A stretch of DNA of 34,212 bases, taken from an uncultured Acidobacteriota bacterium (GTDB taxonomy: Bacteria; Acidobacteriota; Vicinamibacteria; Marinacidobacterales; SMYC01). The position numbers and the translations under genes are program-made. The notes under the pieces are model-generated. The model did no database searches. It was not told the origin of the DNA and saw only the letters and a list, made by a program, of their open reading frames with translations. Below, one piece after another: positions 7,654 through 15,309 of the stretch; position 1 is the first letter of the stretch, and the number at the start of each line of letters is the position of its first letter. The stretch lies in NCBI GenBank assembly GCA_947259165.1, contig CAMYKY010000087.1:1-34212 (forward strand), given 5' to 3'.

Positions 7654-8541
7654 CTAGCGATCGGGTTGGCCTTTCGCGGCGCGGGCCTCGAGGGCTCGTA
7701 TCACCGCGACCATGTCGAGGTCGCCGTGACCGAGCTCGCACGCTTCGCGGTAGAGCGAGACGCACTCGCTCAACAAAGGTGCGCTCGCTCCTGCCGTGGT
7801 CGCGGCGTCGTGCACGAGGTTCGCGTTTTGCAGCACGTTGGTGATCGAGGCTTGTGTGTCGAAATCACGTGCGGCGAGCTTGGGTGCTTTGACCCGGGTC
7901 ACATCTGAAGCCAAGGGCCCGCCAAGGATCGCGTCGACGAGACTCTCGACAGGGAGTTGGTTTCGGTTTGCGAAGTGCATTGCTTCGGCAAGACCGGTCA
8001 CCATCGTAATGAGTAGCAAATTGGAGCCGAGCTTGGTCAGCGTCGCGTTTGGAACCGCGCCGCACTCCATGACGTCGCGACACATCGGCGAGAGCAAGCC
8101 GCGTACGTGCGCGAGGGCGTCGTCGTCACCTGCGATCATGGCGAGGAGCTCACCGTCTTGTGCGGGTGTTTTGGAGCCGGACACTGGCGCTTCGACGTAG
8201 GCGCCGCCGGCGGCTCGTATGTCGGCCTCCAAAGCTCGCGAGTAGTCGGGCGCGGTCGTCCCCATGTGGACGATCACTCGGGTGTTTACGTTCTGGACGA
8301 ATTCCGCCGTGTTACGACCGAGCACGGCGTCTATCGCCCCTCCGTCGACCAACATCATAATGACAACCTTCGCATCGCGGAACACCATGGCCGGGCTACT
8401 GGCGAGCCGTGCCCCGGCGGTGCGCAGTGGCTCCATCCGCGCCGCGGTTCGATTCCACACGACCAGCCGCGTACCCGCACGTGCGAGGTTGAGGGCCATG
8501 GGCTGACCCATGATGCCTAGTCCGATGAATCCAACCTGCAT
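7654..8541 (-). CDS. NAD(P)-dependent oxidoreductase, 3-hydroxyisobutyrate dehydrogenase family
   Basis: This is a beta-hydroxyacid dehydrogenase that oxidises a short 3-hydroxy acid, or reduces the matching semialdehyde, in the cytosol. It has 295 residues, the normal size. Seen directly: the N-terminal dinucleotide fold GFIGLGIMGQPMALNLARAG (residues 4-23), the substrate-binding PVSGSKTPAQDGELLAMIAG (119-138), and catalytic Lys170 in TLTKLGSNLLL. The C-terminal all-helical domain ends in a family-typical DLDMVAVIRAL. The start at 8541 has GAGGAG seven bases upstream, whereas a longer upstream frame lacks a ribosome site. The exact substrate (3-hydroxyisobutyrate, tartronate semialdehyde or succinic semialdehyde) cannot be told from sequence alone. 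Confidence 0.92.
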   Translation of the reverse strand: MQVGFIGLGIMGQPMALNLARAGTRLVVWNRTAARMEPLRTAGARLASSPAMVFRDAKVVIMMLVDGGAIDAVLGRNTAEFVQNVNTRVIVHMGTTAPDYSRALEADIRAAGGAYVEAPVSGSKTPAQDGELLAMIAGDDDALAHVRGLLSPMCRDVMECGAVPNATLTKLGSNLLLITMVTGLAEAMHFANRNQLPVESLVDAILGGPLASDVTRVKAPKLAARDFDTQASITNVLQNANLVHDAATTAGASAPLLSECVSLYREACELGHGDLDMVAVIRALEARAAKGQPDR

Positions 8542-8770
8542 TCGTAATCTCCTCGACTCGGGGTTGCAGATCACTGCGAGAGCCGCCATCGTATTGGCCT
8601 GCCGAGCGGAAACTTGCAGATTCTACCTTGACGCGTTGGCACTACGAATGCGTCTGGGAGGCGACTGTCTACGACGCCGGGAGGTTGTGGTAATCTCACA
8701 AGGCCAAGTAGACCGTCCAGGAATGCACCACGCCATGGGTAGTGGCCGCATCACCTCGAGAGTCAGGACC

Positions 8771-9403
8771 ATGATAGATCAAAACAAACCTTGCCCGCTT
8801 GCGGGCGCCACGACCACCACCGCCGTCTCGCGCCGTGAGTTCATCAAGAGCGTCATCGCGTCCGGAGTCGTCGTCTCGAGCGTCGCCTACCGGCCCGCCA
8901 CTTCCTCGGCGCAGACATCAGCCAGGGCGGGCGGCGTGGAGCGCCTCATTTCGCTGAACGTGAATGGACAGATCCGGCGCGTGGACGCGCTCCCGCAAGA
9001 AACCCTTGCGATGACGCTGCGTTACAAGCTCGGGCTGACGGGTACGAAGCTCGGGTGCGACCGGTCGGAGTGCGGCGCGTGCACGGTTTTAGTCGACGAC
9101 ATCGCGTACTACTCATGCTCCACGTTGACGCACCGCGTGCGGGATCGGGTGATTACGACGGTCGAAGGCTTAGCTAGCGAGTCCGGCGAGCTACATCCCG
9201 TGCAACAGGCGTTCGTGGACGAGCTGGGCCCGCAGTGCGGATTTTGCACCCCGGGCCAGGTCATGGCCGCGGTGGCGTTGCTCAAGGACAACCCGAATCC
9301 CACGCGCGACGAAGCCCGCGCTGGGATGGCAGGCAATCTCTGCCGGTGCGGCGCGTATGATCACTACTTGAACGGCGTCATGCGCGCGGCGATGGAGGTC
9401 TGA
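8771..9403 (+). CDS. Tat-exported 2Fe-2S subunit of molybdenum hydroxylase (PaoA-like)
   Basis: This is the small electron-transfer subunit of a xanthine dehydrogenase/aldehyde oxidoreductase-family enzyme. The 210-residue protein begins with a twin-arginine signal: SRREFIKSVIASGVVVSSVA at about 20-39. It then has a plant-type 2Fe-2S domain (Cys96, Cys101, Cys104, Cys116) and an all-helical 2Fe-2S domain (Cys156, Cys159, Cys191, Cys193; CGFCTPGQ and CRCGAY). In E. coli PaoA the Tat signal on this subunit carries the folded heterotrimer to the periplasm; the same is inferred here. The large-subunit ATG follows its stop after one base. The start is uncertain: ATGs at 8723 and 8735 are in frame upstream, but 8771 gives a normal Tat n-region. 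Confidence 0.92.
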   Translation: MIDQNKPCPLAGATTTTAVSRREFIKSVIASGVVVSSVAYRPATSSAQTSARAGGVERLISLNVNGQIRRVDALPQETLAMTLRYKLGLTGTKLGCDRSECGACTVLVDDIAYYSCSTLTHRVRDRVITTVEGLASESGELHPVQQAFVDELGPQCGFCTPGQVMAAVALLKDNPNPTRDEARAGMAGNLCRCGAYDHYLNGVMRAAMEV

Positions 9404-9404
9404 G

Positions 9405-11807
9405 ATGGCGAATCGACTGATCGGCCACAACTTCACCCCTCCGGATATCCGCGGCAAGGTTACCGGGCAAGCAAAGTACGCGGAGGACTTCCGCGCCGAA
9501 GGGATGCTCTTTTGCCGTTTGCTCACGAGCCCCATGCCGCACGCGCGCGTCAAGAGTATCGACGATTCTGAGGCACTCGCAATGGACGGGGTGGTTGCGG
9601 TGCTAACCGCGGACGAGGTGCCGGAGGTCGAGGCGCCGGGCGATCCGATCCTGACCAACACCCCTCACTTCATCGGTGAGCCCATCCTGGCAGTCGCGGC
9701 GGTTAGCGAGACCATTGCGCACGATGCGATCAGTAAGATCAAGGTCGAGTACCAGCGACTGCCGTTCACCGTGGACCCACTGCAAAGCCTGCGCCCCAAG
9801 GGCCCTGACGCTCGCGTGGAAGGCAATGTGGCGATTCGTGGAGAGGGCGTCAAGCGCATCAAGTGGACGGACACCGACTTCAAGGCCAGCGTGGACGGCG
9901 AGTTGCCGATGGGCGAGCCCGCTCTCGAGTGGTCGTTCGGGGACATCGAGGAAGGTTTTGCGAATGCGAAGGTCGTGCTCGACGAGACGTTCGTGACCGC
10001 GTCCAACTCGCATCACTCCATGGAGCCGAGAAGCGCCATGGCGTATTGGGACAACGGCAAGTGCTACTTGTATGGGTCTTGCCAGAGCCAGAGTTTCGTT
10101 CACCCGGGTCTGTCGCGCCTCATCGGCATCGAGCCTAGCGAGCTGGTGTACGTTGCCGAGAACTGCGGGGGTGGCTTCGGGTCGAAAGGTAGCGGCTACC
10201 CGCTCCAAGTGATCCCGGTTTTCATGGCAAAGAAGACCGGTCGCCCGGTCATGATGCGCATCAGCCGCGCGGAAGAATATTTCATCGGACAGGCACGCGC
10301 CGGATTCCAGGGCCGGATCAAGATGGGTTTTCGCGACGACGGTCGGGTGCTCGCGGTCGATCTCTACATTGTCCAAGAGAATGGTCCGAACTCCGGCTTC
10401 GGGGACTGGACATCCGCAGCGAGCGCGGTATCGCTCGTCTATACGCCCGAGGCAATGCGGTTTCGTGGGGTGCCGGTGTTGACGAACACGCCGCCTCGTA
10501 CCGCGCAGCGCGGGCCCGGACAAAATCAGATCGCGATCGCAGTGGAGCCGCTGTTGGACAAAGCGGCCCGCGAGCTCGGCATCGATCAGTTTGCCGTTCG
10601 GCGAATTAACTCCCCGGGTCATGACGCCCCGTACGGCGGCAAACAAGGCCCCATCACCAGCTCGTACCTTGGAGAGGCGCTCGACAAGGGATCCGAGCGG
10701 TTCAATTGGAGCGAGCGGCTCGCGCGCAGCGGTGAGCGTCGTGGGTCCAAAGTGATCGGAGTCGGTATCGGTCAGGCCTACCACTCCGCTGGTGGGAACG
10801 GGTTCGACGGTCTCTTGCGACTCACGCCGGAAGGCAAGCTCATAATCCACACCGGCGTCGGTAATCTGGGCACGTATTCGTACGCAGGCACGTCACGCAT
10901 CGCGGCCGAGGTCTTGAAGTGTGACTGGGAGAACTGTGTGATCGAGCACGGCGACTCGAGACGTGGGCTGCCCTGGAATCTCGGTCAGTTCGGATCCAAC
11001 ACGTCGTTCACGATGACGCGCACGAACTTCGCCGCGGCAACGGACGCCGTCGCGAAGCTCAAGGAGATTGCCGCGCTCGATTTGGGAGGCACCCCCGACG
11101 ACTACGACATCGGCAACGAGACTGTGTTCCGACGATCGAATCCTTCGAGACGGCTGACCTATGCGGCGGCTGCGCAACGAGCTATTGAGCTTGGCGGGAA
11201 GTTCAGTGGGGAAGAAGTTGCTGAGGATCTGAACCCGCTGACGAAGGGCGCCGTCAAGGGCATGGCCGGCACAGGGCTGATTGGCGTCGCCAAGGACAAT
11301 CTAGAGAAGAACGGGACCGTCCCGGCGTTGGCGGCTGGGTTCATCGAGATCGAGCTCGATCTCGAGACGGGCAAATTCGAGATCCTCGACTACCTCGGCG
11401 TTGCCGATTGTGGAACCGTCATCCATCCGCAGGGGCTCGCCGCGCAAATCAAGAGTGGCGCGGTGATGGGATTCGGTCTGGCTACTCTCGAGCGTCAGAT
11501 CTACGACCCGGCATGGGGCTTACCGCACTCCGTCGGTTTCTATCAGGCCAAGCCGCCGTCCTATCTCGATGTGCCCCGCGAGATGGACTCGGATGCGGTG
11601 GATCAACCCGATCCGCAGAATCCGGTCGGGGCGAAGGGAATCGGGGAGCCGCTGATGGGGTGCGCGGGCGCGGCGCTCGTGTGCGCGATCTCGGATGCGC
11701 TCGGCGGTCACTATTTCAACCGAACCCCGGTCGTACCCGACATGATCATCAATGCTGCATCGGGACGCCCGCAGTCCCATAAGCCATTGCAAGTCAACAC
11801 CGACTAA
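9405..11807 (+). CDS. Molybdopterin-binding catalytic subunit, xanthine dehydrogenase family (PaoC-like)
   Basis: This is the large Moco subunit of an exported hydroxylase that would oxidise an aldehyde or N-heterocycle with water as oxygen source. At 800 residues it is of usual size. It shows the N-terminal a/b hammerhead (IRGKVTGQAKYAEDF), CGGGFGSKGSGY for Moco contact, TPPRTAQRGPGQNQ in the second cofactor loop, and the catalytic glutamate in GIGEPLMGCAGA (about Glu748). No signal peptide of its own is seen, consistent with export in complex with the Tat-tagged small subunit. The order small-large-medium differs from paoA-paoB-paoC. No XdhC/PaoD-type sulfuration chaperone or MobA-like gene lies in the window. 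Confidence 0.95.
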   Translation: MANRLIGHNFTPPDIRGKVTGQAKYAEDFRAEGMLFCRLLTSPMPHARVKSIDDSEALAMDGVVAVLTADEVPEVEAPGDPILTNTPHFIGEPILAVAAVSETIAHDAISKIKVEYQRLPFTVDPLQSLRPKGPDARVEGNVAIRGEGVKRIKWTDTDFKASVDGELPMGEPALEWSFGDIEEGFANAKVVLDETFVTASNSHHSMEPRSAMAYWDNGKCYLYGSCQSQSFVHPGLSRLIGIEPSELVYVAENCGGGFGSKGSGYPLQVIPVFMAKKTGRPVMMRISRAEEYFIGQARAGFQGRIKMGFRDDGRVLAVDLYIVQENGPNSGFGDWTSAASAVSLVYTPEAMRFRGVPVLTNTPPRTAQRGPGQNQIAIAVEPLLDKAARELGIDQFAVRRINSPGHDAPYGGKQGPITSSYLGEALDKGSERFNWSERLARSGERRGSKVIGVGIGQAYHSAGGNGFDGLLRLTPEGKLIIHTGVGNLGTYSYAGTSRIAAEVLKCDWENCVIEHGDSRRGLPWNLGQFGSNTSFTMTRTNFAAATDAVAKLKEIAALDLGGTPDDYDIGNETVFRRSNPSRRLTYAAAAQRAIELGGKFSGEEVAEDLNPLTKGAVKGMAGTGLIGVAKDNLEKNGTVPALAAGFIEIELDLETGKFEILDYLGVADCGTVIHPQGLAAQIKSGAVMGFGLATLERQIYDPAWGLPHSVGFYQAKPPSYLDVPREMDSDAVDQPDPQNPVGAKGIGEPLMGCAGAALVCAISDALGGHYFNRTPVVPDMIINAASGRPQSHKPLQVNTD

Positions 11808-11823
11808 GGGAATCGAGTTGGCC

Positions 11824-12870
11824 ATGAAAAAAGACATGATGCAGTCGTTCGAGCTGTTCCAGCCCGCGGACGTGGGCACGGCGGTCGAGCTCATGGACCG
11901 CTGGGGCGAGCGCGGCTGGGCGATCGCCGGTGGATACGACAGCCTCGACTGGTTCAAGGATCGAATCAAGACACCCGACGCCGTCATCGATCTCGACGGC
12001 ATCGAGGAGCTCAGGGGTATCCGTGAGACCGGAGACGGAATCGAGATCGGCGCCCTGACGACGCTGACCGAGCTCGAGCGTGCGCCGCTGATCCGCGAGC
12101 AGTACGCTCTTCTAGGAGACGCGGCCCGCCACGTCGCGAGCCCTCAGATTCGAAACGCAGCGACGCTGGGCGGAAACCTTTGTCAGGATACGAGGTGCTG
12201 GTACTACCGTTTTGGGTTGGCCTGCTACCGCGCCGGCGGTAACACGTGTTACGCCGACACGCCGGTCGCCATGAACCGTGAGCACGCTCTATTCGAGCGC
12301 AGCCGGTGCGTGGCGGTGACGCCTTCGGACACTGCGCCAGCGCTAGTCGCCCTCGACGCGTCGATCGTCATCCGCAGCGCGAGCGGCGAGCAGGTTGTGG
12401 CGGCCGAGGATTTCTTCATGCCGGAGTCGAAAGACATCACCCGCATGACTGTGCTCGATCCCGGCGACCTGTTGACGGCCATCCGGATTCCGGGCTCCTG
12501 GTCCGGCGCAGGTTTTTATTTCGAAAAGGTCGCGGACCGCAATACGTGGGACTTCCCGCTGGTCAACGTCGCGAGCGCGATGAAGATCGACGGCGCGGGC
12601 AACATCGAAGCCATGCGCATCGCGTGCGCCGGTGTTCAGTGCACCCCTCGGCGTCTGACAACGGTGGAAGCACTCGTTAGGGGACGTCGCCAGGATGAAG
12701 CAACAGCCGGGCTCGCGGGTAAAGCCGCCGTCGAGGGCGCGAGACCGTTGAACTTCAACCACTTCAAGATCCCGCTCATGGAGAACCTCGTGAAGCGGGC
12801 CGTACTGAATGCAGGTATGAGTCGTGCGACGACTCTAACCAGCGGGTCTCGATCGTCTGGGGATAATTGA
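11824..12870 (+). CDS. FAD-binding subunit of molybdenum hydroxylase with extra cysteines (PaoB-like)
   Basis: This is the medium subunit, which takes electrons from Moco and 2Fe-2S to FAD. It has 348 residues. FAD-binding motifs are WAIAGGYDSLDWFKDRI (where AGGTDL is usual) and SPQIRNAATLGGNLCQD. After this come Cys125, Cys134, Cys142 and Cys162 in a CWYYR...CYRAGGNTCYAD insert. A comparable insert holds a 4Fe-4S cluster in PaoB and in the 4-hydroxybenzoyl-CoA reductase beta subunit, so a fourth cluster is likely by analogy. An in-frame TTG at 11818 is better spaced from AAGGGA than the ATG used here, and would add two residues. Its start is 16 bases after the large-subunit stop, so the three genes form one operon. 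Confidence 0.92.
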   Translation: MKKDMMQSFELFQPADVGTAVELMDRWGERGWAIAGGYDSLDWFKDRIKTPDAVIDLDGIEELRGIRETGDGIEIGALTTLTELERAPLIREQYALLGDAARHVASPQIRNAATLGGNLCQDTRCWYYRFGLACYRAGGNTCYADTPVAMNREHALFERSRCVAVTPSDTAPALVALDASIVIRSASGEQVVAAEDFFMPESKDITRMTVLDPGDLLTAIRIPGSWSGAGFYFEKVADRNTWDFPLVNVASAMKIDGAGNIEAMRIACAGVQCTPRRLTTVEALVRGRRQDEATAGLAGKAAVEGARPLNFNHFKIPLMENLVKRAVLNAGMSRATTLTSGSRSSGDN

Positions 12871-12949
12871 TCGCGGCCAGCGCGCGCCGTCGTCTACGAG
12901 TGCGGCCAACGCGCTGCTAGGGCGCGAGAACTTCCGCGGGGCTGGCGGG

Positions 12950-13093
12950 TTACTTCAGCTCCGGCCCGCCGGTGCGGTCATCGGGAACGAAACGATCTTT
13001 GGCCGGCATCTCCACTTTCGGTCCGTTCTCGTAGCGTGGCATCCGGACGACGCCGCAAGAGCAACGAGACTCGATGATGGGGACGATCCCTTC
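12950..13093 (-). pseudogene. Orphan C-terminal-like fragment with CSCG motif
   Basis: An open frame of 47 codons between two stops reads IESRCSCGVVRMPRYENG and continues to VPDDRTGGPELK before a TAA. The composition looks like a genuine protein tail, but no plausible start is visible upstream: the frame is closed by TGA at 13094-13096. I do not recognise the family. It may be the 3' end of a lost gene. The rest of 12871-13239 holds nothing else I can support, apart from the direct repeat at 13231. Confidence 0.25.
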
Positions 13094-13230
13094 TCAGAAT
13101 GGAAGGAGCTTAGACCAGGATCTGATCGCAGATCGTAGCGATTACGAGCCGGCTCGGAGCTTGGTTTCTGGCTTCGACTTCGAATGCGCGATCCGAGACA
13201 CCGCCGTCGATCGCAGCGCCGCCGTTGAGT

Positions 13231-13246
13231 GACGGGACACTAGCTT
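13231..13246 (+). repeat. 16-base direct repeat, left copy (GACGGGACACTAGCTT)
   Basis: This is identical to 14532-14547, 1301 bases away in the same orientation, and the two copies bracket the FAD oxidoreductase gene. It contains CTAG, and on the minus strand the TAG is the stop codon of that gene. The left flanks of the two copies differ. Confidence 0.85.
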
Positions 13247-14430
13247 GGGGTCTCGCCAAAACGTTCGTAGCGGTAGTGTTCGAGAAGCTCCACGTTGACT
13301 CCGTCGAGGATCTCGATGGCGGCGAGCCTTCCCACGACCGGACAAAGCGTCACGCCGCTGTGCATGACCGTCAGGTACACGTCCGGCGCTCCTTCGGGAA
13401 AACCGAGAATCGGGTGGCCGTCTTTCGGAAGGGGTCGAAAGCCGAGCGTGACCCGCTCGATCTCGAGTTGTTCGATCCGTGGTAGATAGGTCTGGCCCGA
13501 CGCAAGAATCTTCTCACCTTCTTCATTCGTTGCCTCTGTCACCGGAGTGGCGCCGAATCCCATCCCTGCCACCAGCCGTCCATCGAACTTTTGTTTCATG
13601 TGTGCCCCCGGTGATAGGACCACACGTTCGATGAGTCGCTCGGCCGGCTTGGTGTGCGCCAGCACACCGCGCGAGCGTACCAGCGGCACCTTGAGCCCCG
13701 CCATCTCCGCGAGTCTGGGTGTGTCGATGCCAGCGGCAATGACGAGCACGTCGAGCTCGTAGTCTCCCAGCGTCGTCTTCACGCCGCGAAGCCTGCCCCA
13801 TCGCAGATCGATCTCGGTGACCTCGCATGGGTATTGCACCCGAGCGCCCGCGGCCTTCGCGTGCTCGAGTAGGACTTCCGTCGTTCGGACTGGATCGATG
13901 CTCCCCTCGTCTTCGCTGAAGTACGCCGCCGACACAGGACCGGGCACGACGTTTTTCTCGAGTTTGTGAAACTCCTCCTCGTCGATGAGCCGTGTCGGAT
14001 AGCCCCAGCGTTGGCTCTGTGCCACCCGCTCGCGGATCGCGCGCGCCCGGGTCGAATCCGCCGTCCAATCGAGCCCCCCACCCCATTGGACTTTCAAATC
14101 GCCACCGAGCTCTCGCTCCAATTGACGATACCCGAGTAGTCCCAAGCGGCTCAGGTGATGGTAGTGATACGGTCTTTTCGATGAGGACGCGTTGATCCAG
14201 GCAAACGAATTCTGGGTTGCGCCTGCCGCGGGCTTGGACTTTTCGAACAGCGTCACGTCCGCCCCACGCCGGGTCAGGTTGTACGCGATAGAGCCTCCGA
14301 GAATCCCGCCACCGACGATACCGATACGCCGGCGTGCCTGCGCGGCGGGCGCTTTTGCACCTGGCAGTGTGGCGACGGCGACGCCTGAGAACAGTTGAAA
14401 GAAATGCCTTCGGTTTAGCTTCATCGCCAT
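13240..14430 (-). CDS. Tat-exported FAD-dependent oxidoreductase (DAO/DadA family)
   Basis: This is a D-amino-acid/glycine-oxidase-fold flavoenzyme that oxidises an amine or imino acid, probably in the periplasm. It has 396 residues. The N-terminus carries a twin-arginine signal (KLNRRHFFQLFSGVAVATLP, residues 4-23), followed by the FAD Rossmann motif GIVGGGILGGSIAYNL at about 37-52. C-terminal GFRPLPKDGHPILGF and VMHSGVTLCPVVGRLAA are typical of the DAO family and contact FAD and substrate. I chose the ATG at 14430 because GGAGGAG stands seven bases before it; a longer GTG-initiated frame to 14541 would bury the Tat signal. The TAG stop lies in the CTAG of a 16-base direct repeat. The substrate is unknown; the downstream oxygenase pair runs the other way, so a shared pathway is only possible. 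Confidence 0.9.
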   Translation of the reverse strand: MAMKLNRRHFFQLFSGVAVATLPGAKAPAAQARRRIGIVGGGILGGSIAYNLTRRGADVTLFEKSKPAAGATQNSFAWINASSSKRPYHYHHLSRLGLLGYRQLERELGGDLKVQWGGGLDWTADSTRARAIRERVAQSQRWGYPTRLIDEEEFHKLEKNVVPGPVSAAYFSEDEGSIDPVRTTEVLLEHAKAAGARVQYPCEVTEIDLRWGRLRGVKTTLGDYELDVLVIAAGIDTPRLAEMAGLKVPLVRSRGVLAHTKPAERLIERVVLSPGAHMKQKFDGRLVAGMGFGATPVTEATNEEGEKILASGQTYLPRIEQLEIERVTLGFRPLPKDGHPILGFPEGAPDVYLTVMHSGVTLCPVVGRLAAIEILDGVNVELLEHYRYERFGETPS

Positions 14431-14531
14431 CGCGTCACTCCTCCAGAATAGGTTTACCATACCCAAGTCAAAACCACCTGCGGCGGTTCTGTCGCGCTCG
14501 CTGGGTTGGCCACCTCGCTGAAAGGCTCGGG

Positions 14532-14547
14532 GACGGGACACTAGCTT
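14532..14547 (+). repeat. 16-base direct repeat, right copy (GACGGGACACTAGCTT)
   Basis: This is identical to 13231-13246. Its CTAG ends an open minus-strand frame that reads like a protein tail (14541-14650). Together the copies frame the FAD oxidoreductase gene as a removable 1.3-kb block. Confidence 0.85.
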
Positions 14548-14650
14548 TGGACGGGGTAGAGATCTTCAGGGCGTTTGTCTACGATCGTTTCCCAGTTCGC
14601 GCTTGCTGTTTCGGCTCGAGAGAATTGTTTTTCGACGGGGTCTGGTAAGC
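14541..14650 (-). pseudogene. Possible C-terminal gene remnant
   Basis: The minus-strand frame ends ANWETIVDKRPEDLYPVQS and stops at the TAG of CTAG (14541-14543). The last 25 or so residues look protein-like in composition, but upstream the frame runs into sequence antisense to the HD-domain gene, so only a stump could be real. I cannot name the family. Apart from the direct repeat, 14431-14681 shows nothing else. Confidence 0.2.
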
Positions 14651-14681
14651 TGCGTGACGACCGGCGGAAGGAAGGACGCGT

Positions 14682-15302
14682 GTGACCGACAGCAAGGCAC
14701 TGCACCAACCCATCCCCTTGGCTGACGCTAGTTGGCGCTATGTCGAGAAACGTTCTTTGGACGACTACCGAGCCGACGACTGGGCGGTTCTGATCGCACA
14801 ACGCAAGCAGTACTACGACGCTCATTGCGTCGACCACATGCTTCGGCTCTTGACCCAGCAAAAAGACGACCTCGCGTACGTCTACTCGGTCAACAACTAC
14901 TACCACTGCCTGCAAACCGCGACCCGGATGTTGCGTGATGATTTGCCTGACGAGGACGTTGTCGTCGGCCTATTCCACGACGTGGGTTTCATCACTTGCA
15001 ATCAGACGCACGGCGAATTCTCCGCTGCGCTGCTGCGCCCCTACATTTCCGAGAAGAACCATTGGATGCTGATCCGACACGCGGTTTTTCAGCAGTATCA
15101 CTGTCATGAGCTCGACGGTTGTGATCGTCACGAAAGAGACAAATGGAAAGGCCACCGCTACTTCGATTGGACCGCTCATTTCGTCGACCAATACGATCAG
15201 CGCACCATCAACTACGATGAGGAGATTCTTCCGATAGGAGCATTCGAGCCTATCGTTCGACGATTTCTTTCAGAAAAGCAAAAACCTATTGTCTACGAGT
15301 GA
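14682..15302 (+). CDS. HD-domain protein, PhnZ-like putative diiron oxygenase
   Basis: This 206-residue HD-domain protein shows a ligand pattern that fits a two-metal site: His75 (NNYYHCLQ), His99-Asp100 (GLFHDVGF), His110 (QTHGEF), His133 (LIRHAVFQ) and an aspartate at 169 or 172 (FVDQYDQ). This H...HD...H...H...D order is shared by canonical HD phosphohydrolases and by the mixed-valent diiron oxygenases PhnZ and TmpB. The His75-to-HD spacing of 24 residues equals the PhnZ spacing as I recall it. The many tyrosines and histidines and the coupling to a Rieske oxygenase favour an oxidative role; that is inference. The start is a GTG preceded by GGAAGGAAGGA. The next gene begins seven bases after its stop. 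It could also be a plain HD hydrolase. Confidence 0.85.
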   Translation: MTDSKALHQPIPLADASWRYVEKRSLDDYRADDWAVLIAQRKQYYDAHCVDHMLRLLTQQKDDLAYVYSVNNYYHCLQTATRMLRDDLPDEDVVVGLFHDVGFITCNQTHGEFSAALLRPYISEKNHWMLIRHAVFQQYHCHELDGCDRHERDKWKGHRYFDWTAHFVDQYDQRTINYDEEILPIGAFEPIVRRFLSEKQKPIVYE

Positions 15303-15309
15303 AAAAGCG

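Noticed and set aside
13231-14547. Integrase-type attachment sites flanking the FAD oxidoreductase
   Set aside because: No integrase or recombinase gene lies between or near the repeats, and the repeat contains the CTAG terminus of the dispersed element family.
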